This document shows, piece after piece, positions 63,957 to 64,000 of a stretch of DNA of 64,000 nt; within the stretch, counting starts at the first letter, position 1, and each line of letters begins with the position of its first letter. The stretch lies in contig CAWIJL010000009.1 of the NCBI GenBank assembly GCA_963836405.1, forward strand, positions 186,001-250,000. The letters run 5' to 3'. The notes below the pieces were generated by a model, which ran no database searches, was not told the DNA's origin, and worked only from the letters and a program-made list of their open reading frames with translations. The DNA is from CAWIJJ01 sp963836405 (GTDB lineage: Bacteria; Acidobacteriota; Terriglobia; Bryobacterales; Bryobacteraceae). A program made the position numbers and the translations under genes.

Positions 63957-64000
63957 ATGCACGAACAGCAAGCGAGCGCGACAGCCCATGCCGCGCCCGC
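63957..64000 (+). CDS. possible start of the next gene, cut by the window edge
   Basis: ATG 63957 with GAGAGG seven bases upstream opens a frame of 14 codons (MHEQQASATAHAA) before the window ends. Too short to identify. Confidence 0.3.
   Translation, partial: MHEQQASATAHAAP

Overview
The window is GC-rich, densely coded chromosomal DNA, most likely from an Acidobacteriota member of the Solibacter/Bryobacterales type. The assignment is inferred from lineage-typical families: three 'Acidobacterial duplicated orphan permeases' (ADOP), two TIGR03435-type secreted proteins, a decayed TIGR03437 domain, a large Oar-like TonB-dependent receptor with an N-terminal carboxypeptidase-regulatory-like domain, and a PEP-CTERM protein. 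I found no rRNA, tRNA, CRISPR array, transposase or phage genes.

Layout. 1-3.0 kb: a truncated GT-C membrane glycosyltransferase overlapping a BadF-type sugar kinase, then a small secreted protein on the other strand. 3.2-6.2 kb: a FecR/DUF6600 secreted protein whose 3' end and terminator are duplicated downstream. 6.5-8.9 kb: first ADOP permease. 8.9-16.05 kb: a tightly packed cluster (Wzt-type ABC ATPase, YggU, an orphan ParA-like ATPase, two radical SAM/SPASM enzymes with an aldo/keto reductase between them, a GT2 glycosyltransferase) that looks like a surface-glycan or glycoconjugate pathway. 16.1-22.1 kb: an SRPBCC/ArsR pair behind a clear promoter with operator-like palindromes, then two tail-to-tail ADOP permeases. 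22.1-24.7 kb: a TauE/SafE transporter divergent from a radical SAM enzyme related to tetraether/membrane-spanning lipid synthases. 24.7-30.2 kb: DUF1015, a TolC-like outer-membrane protein, a secreted protein, an EVE protein, and a STAS protein facing an RsbRD_N-like protein. 30.4-34.3 kb: citrate synthase and a pseudokinase/PD40-propeller protein. 34.4-38.4 kb: an argF-argG-argH-argR operon with two ARG boxes in its promoter. 38.4-44.7 kb: secreted and surface proteins, a TPR protein and a MacB-like permease. 44.7-51.3 kb: TonB-dependent receptor, TIGR03435 protein, small unknowns and a decayed intradiol dioxygenase-TIGR03437 pseudogene. 51.4-55.4 kb: a secreted protein with a probable non-canonical start, and a pyk-SDR-ROK kinase operon. 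55.5-60.7 kb: a 969-residue protein I cannot assign, a GT-C-like membrane protein, YceH and a 55-residue membrane peptide. 60.8-63.9 kb: squalene-hopene cyclase overlapping an LhgO-type oxidase.

How it works together. Three themes recur: envelope glycan synthesis and export (GT-C, Wzt, SPASM enzymes, GT2); membrane lipid tailoring (Tes-like radical SAM enzyme, hopanoid cyclase); and efflux or envelope transport (ADOPs, MacB-like permease, TolC-like protein, TonB receptor). Central metabolism is represented by gltA, pyk and the arginine operon. The best candidates for undescribed biology are the 8.9-16 kb radical SAM/glycan cluster, the Tes-like enzyme, the 969-residue orphan, the pseudokinase-propeller and the serial 3'-end duplication at 3.2-4.0 kb.
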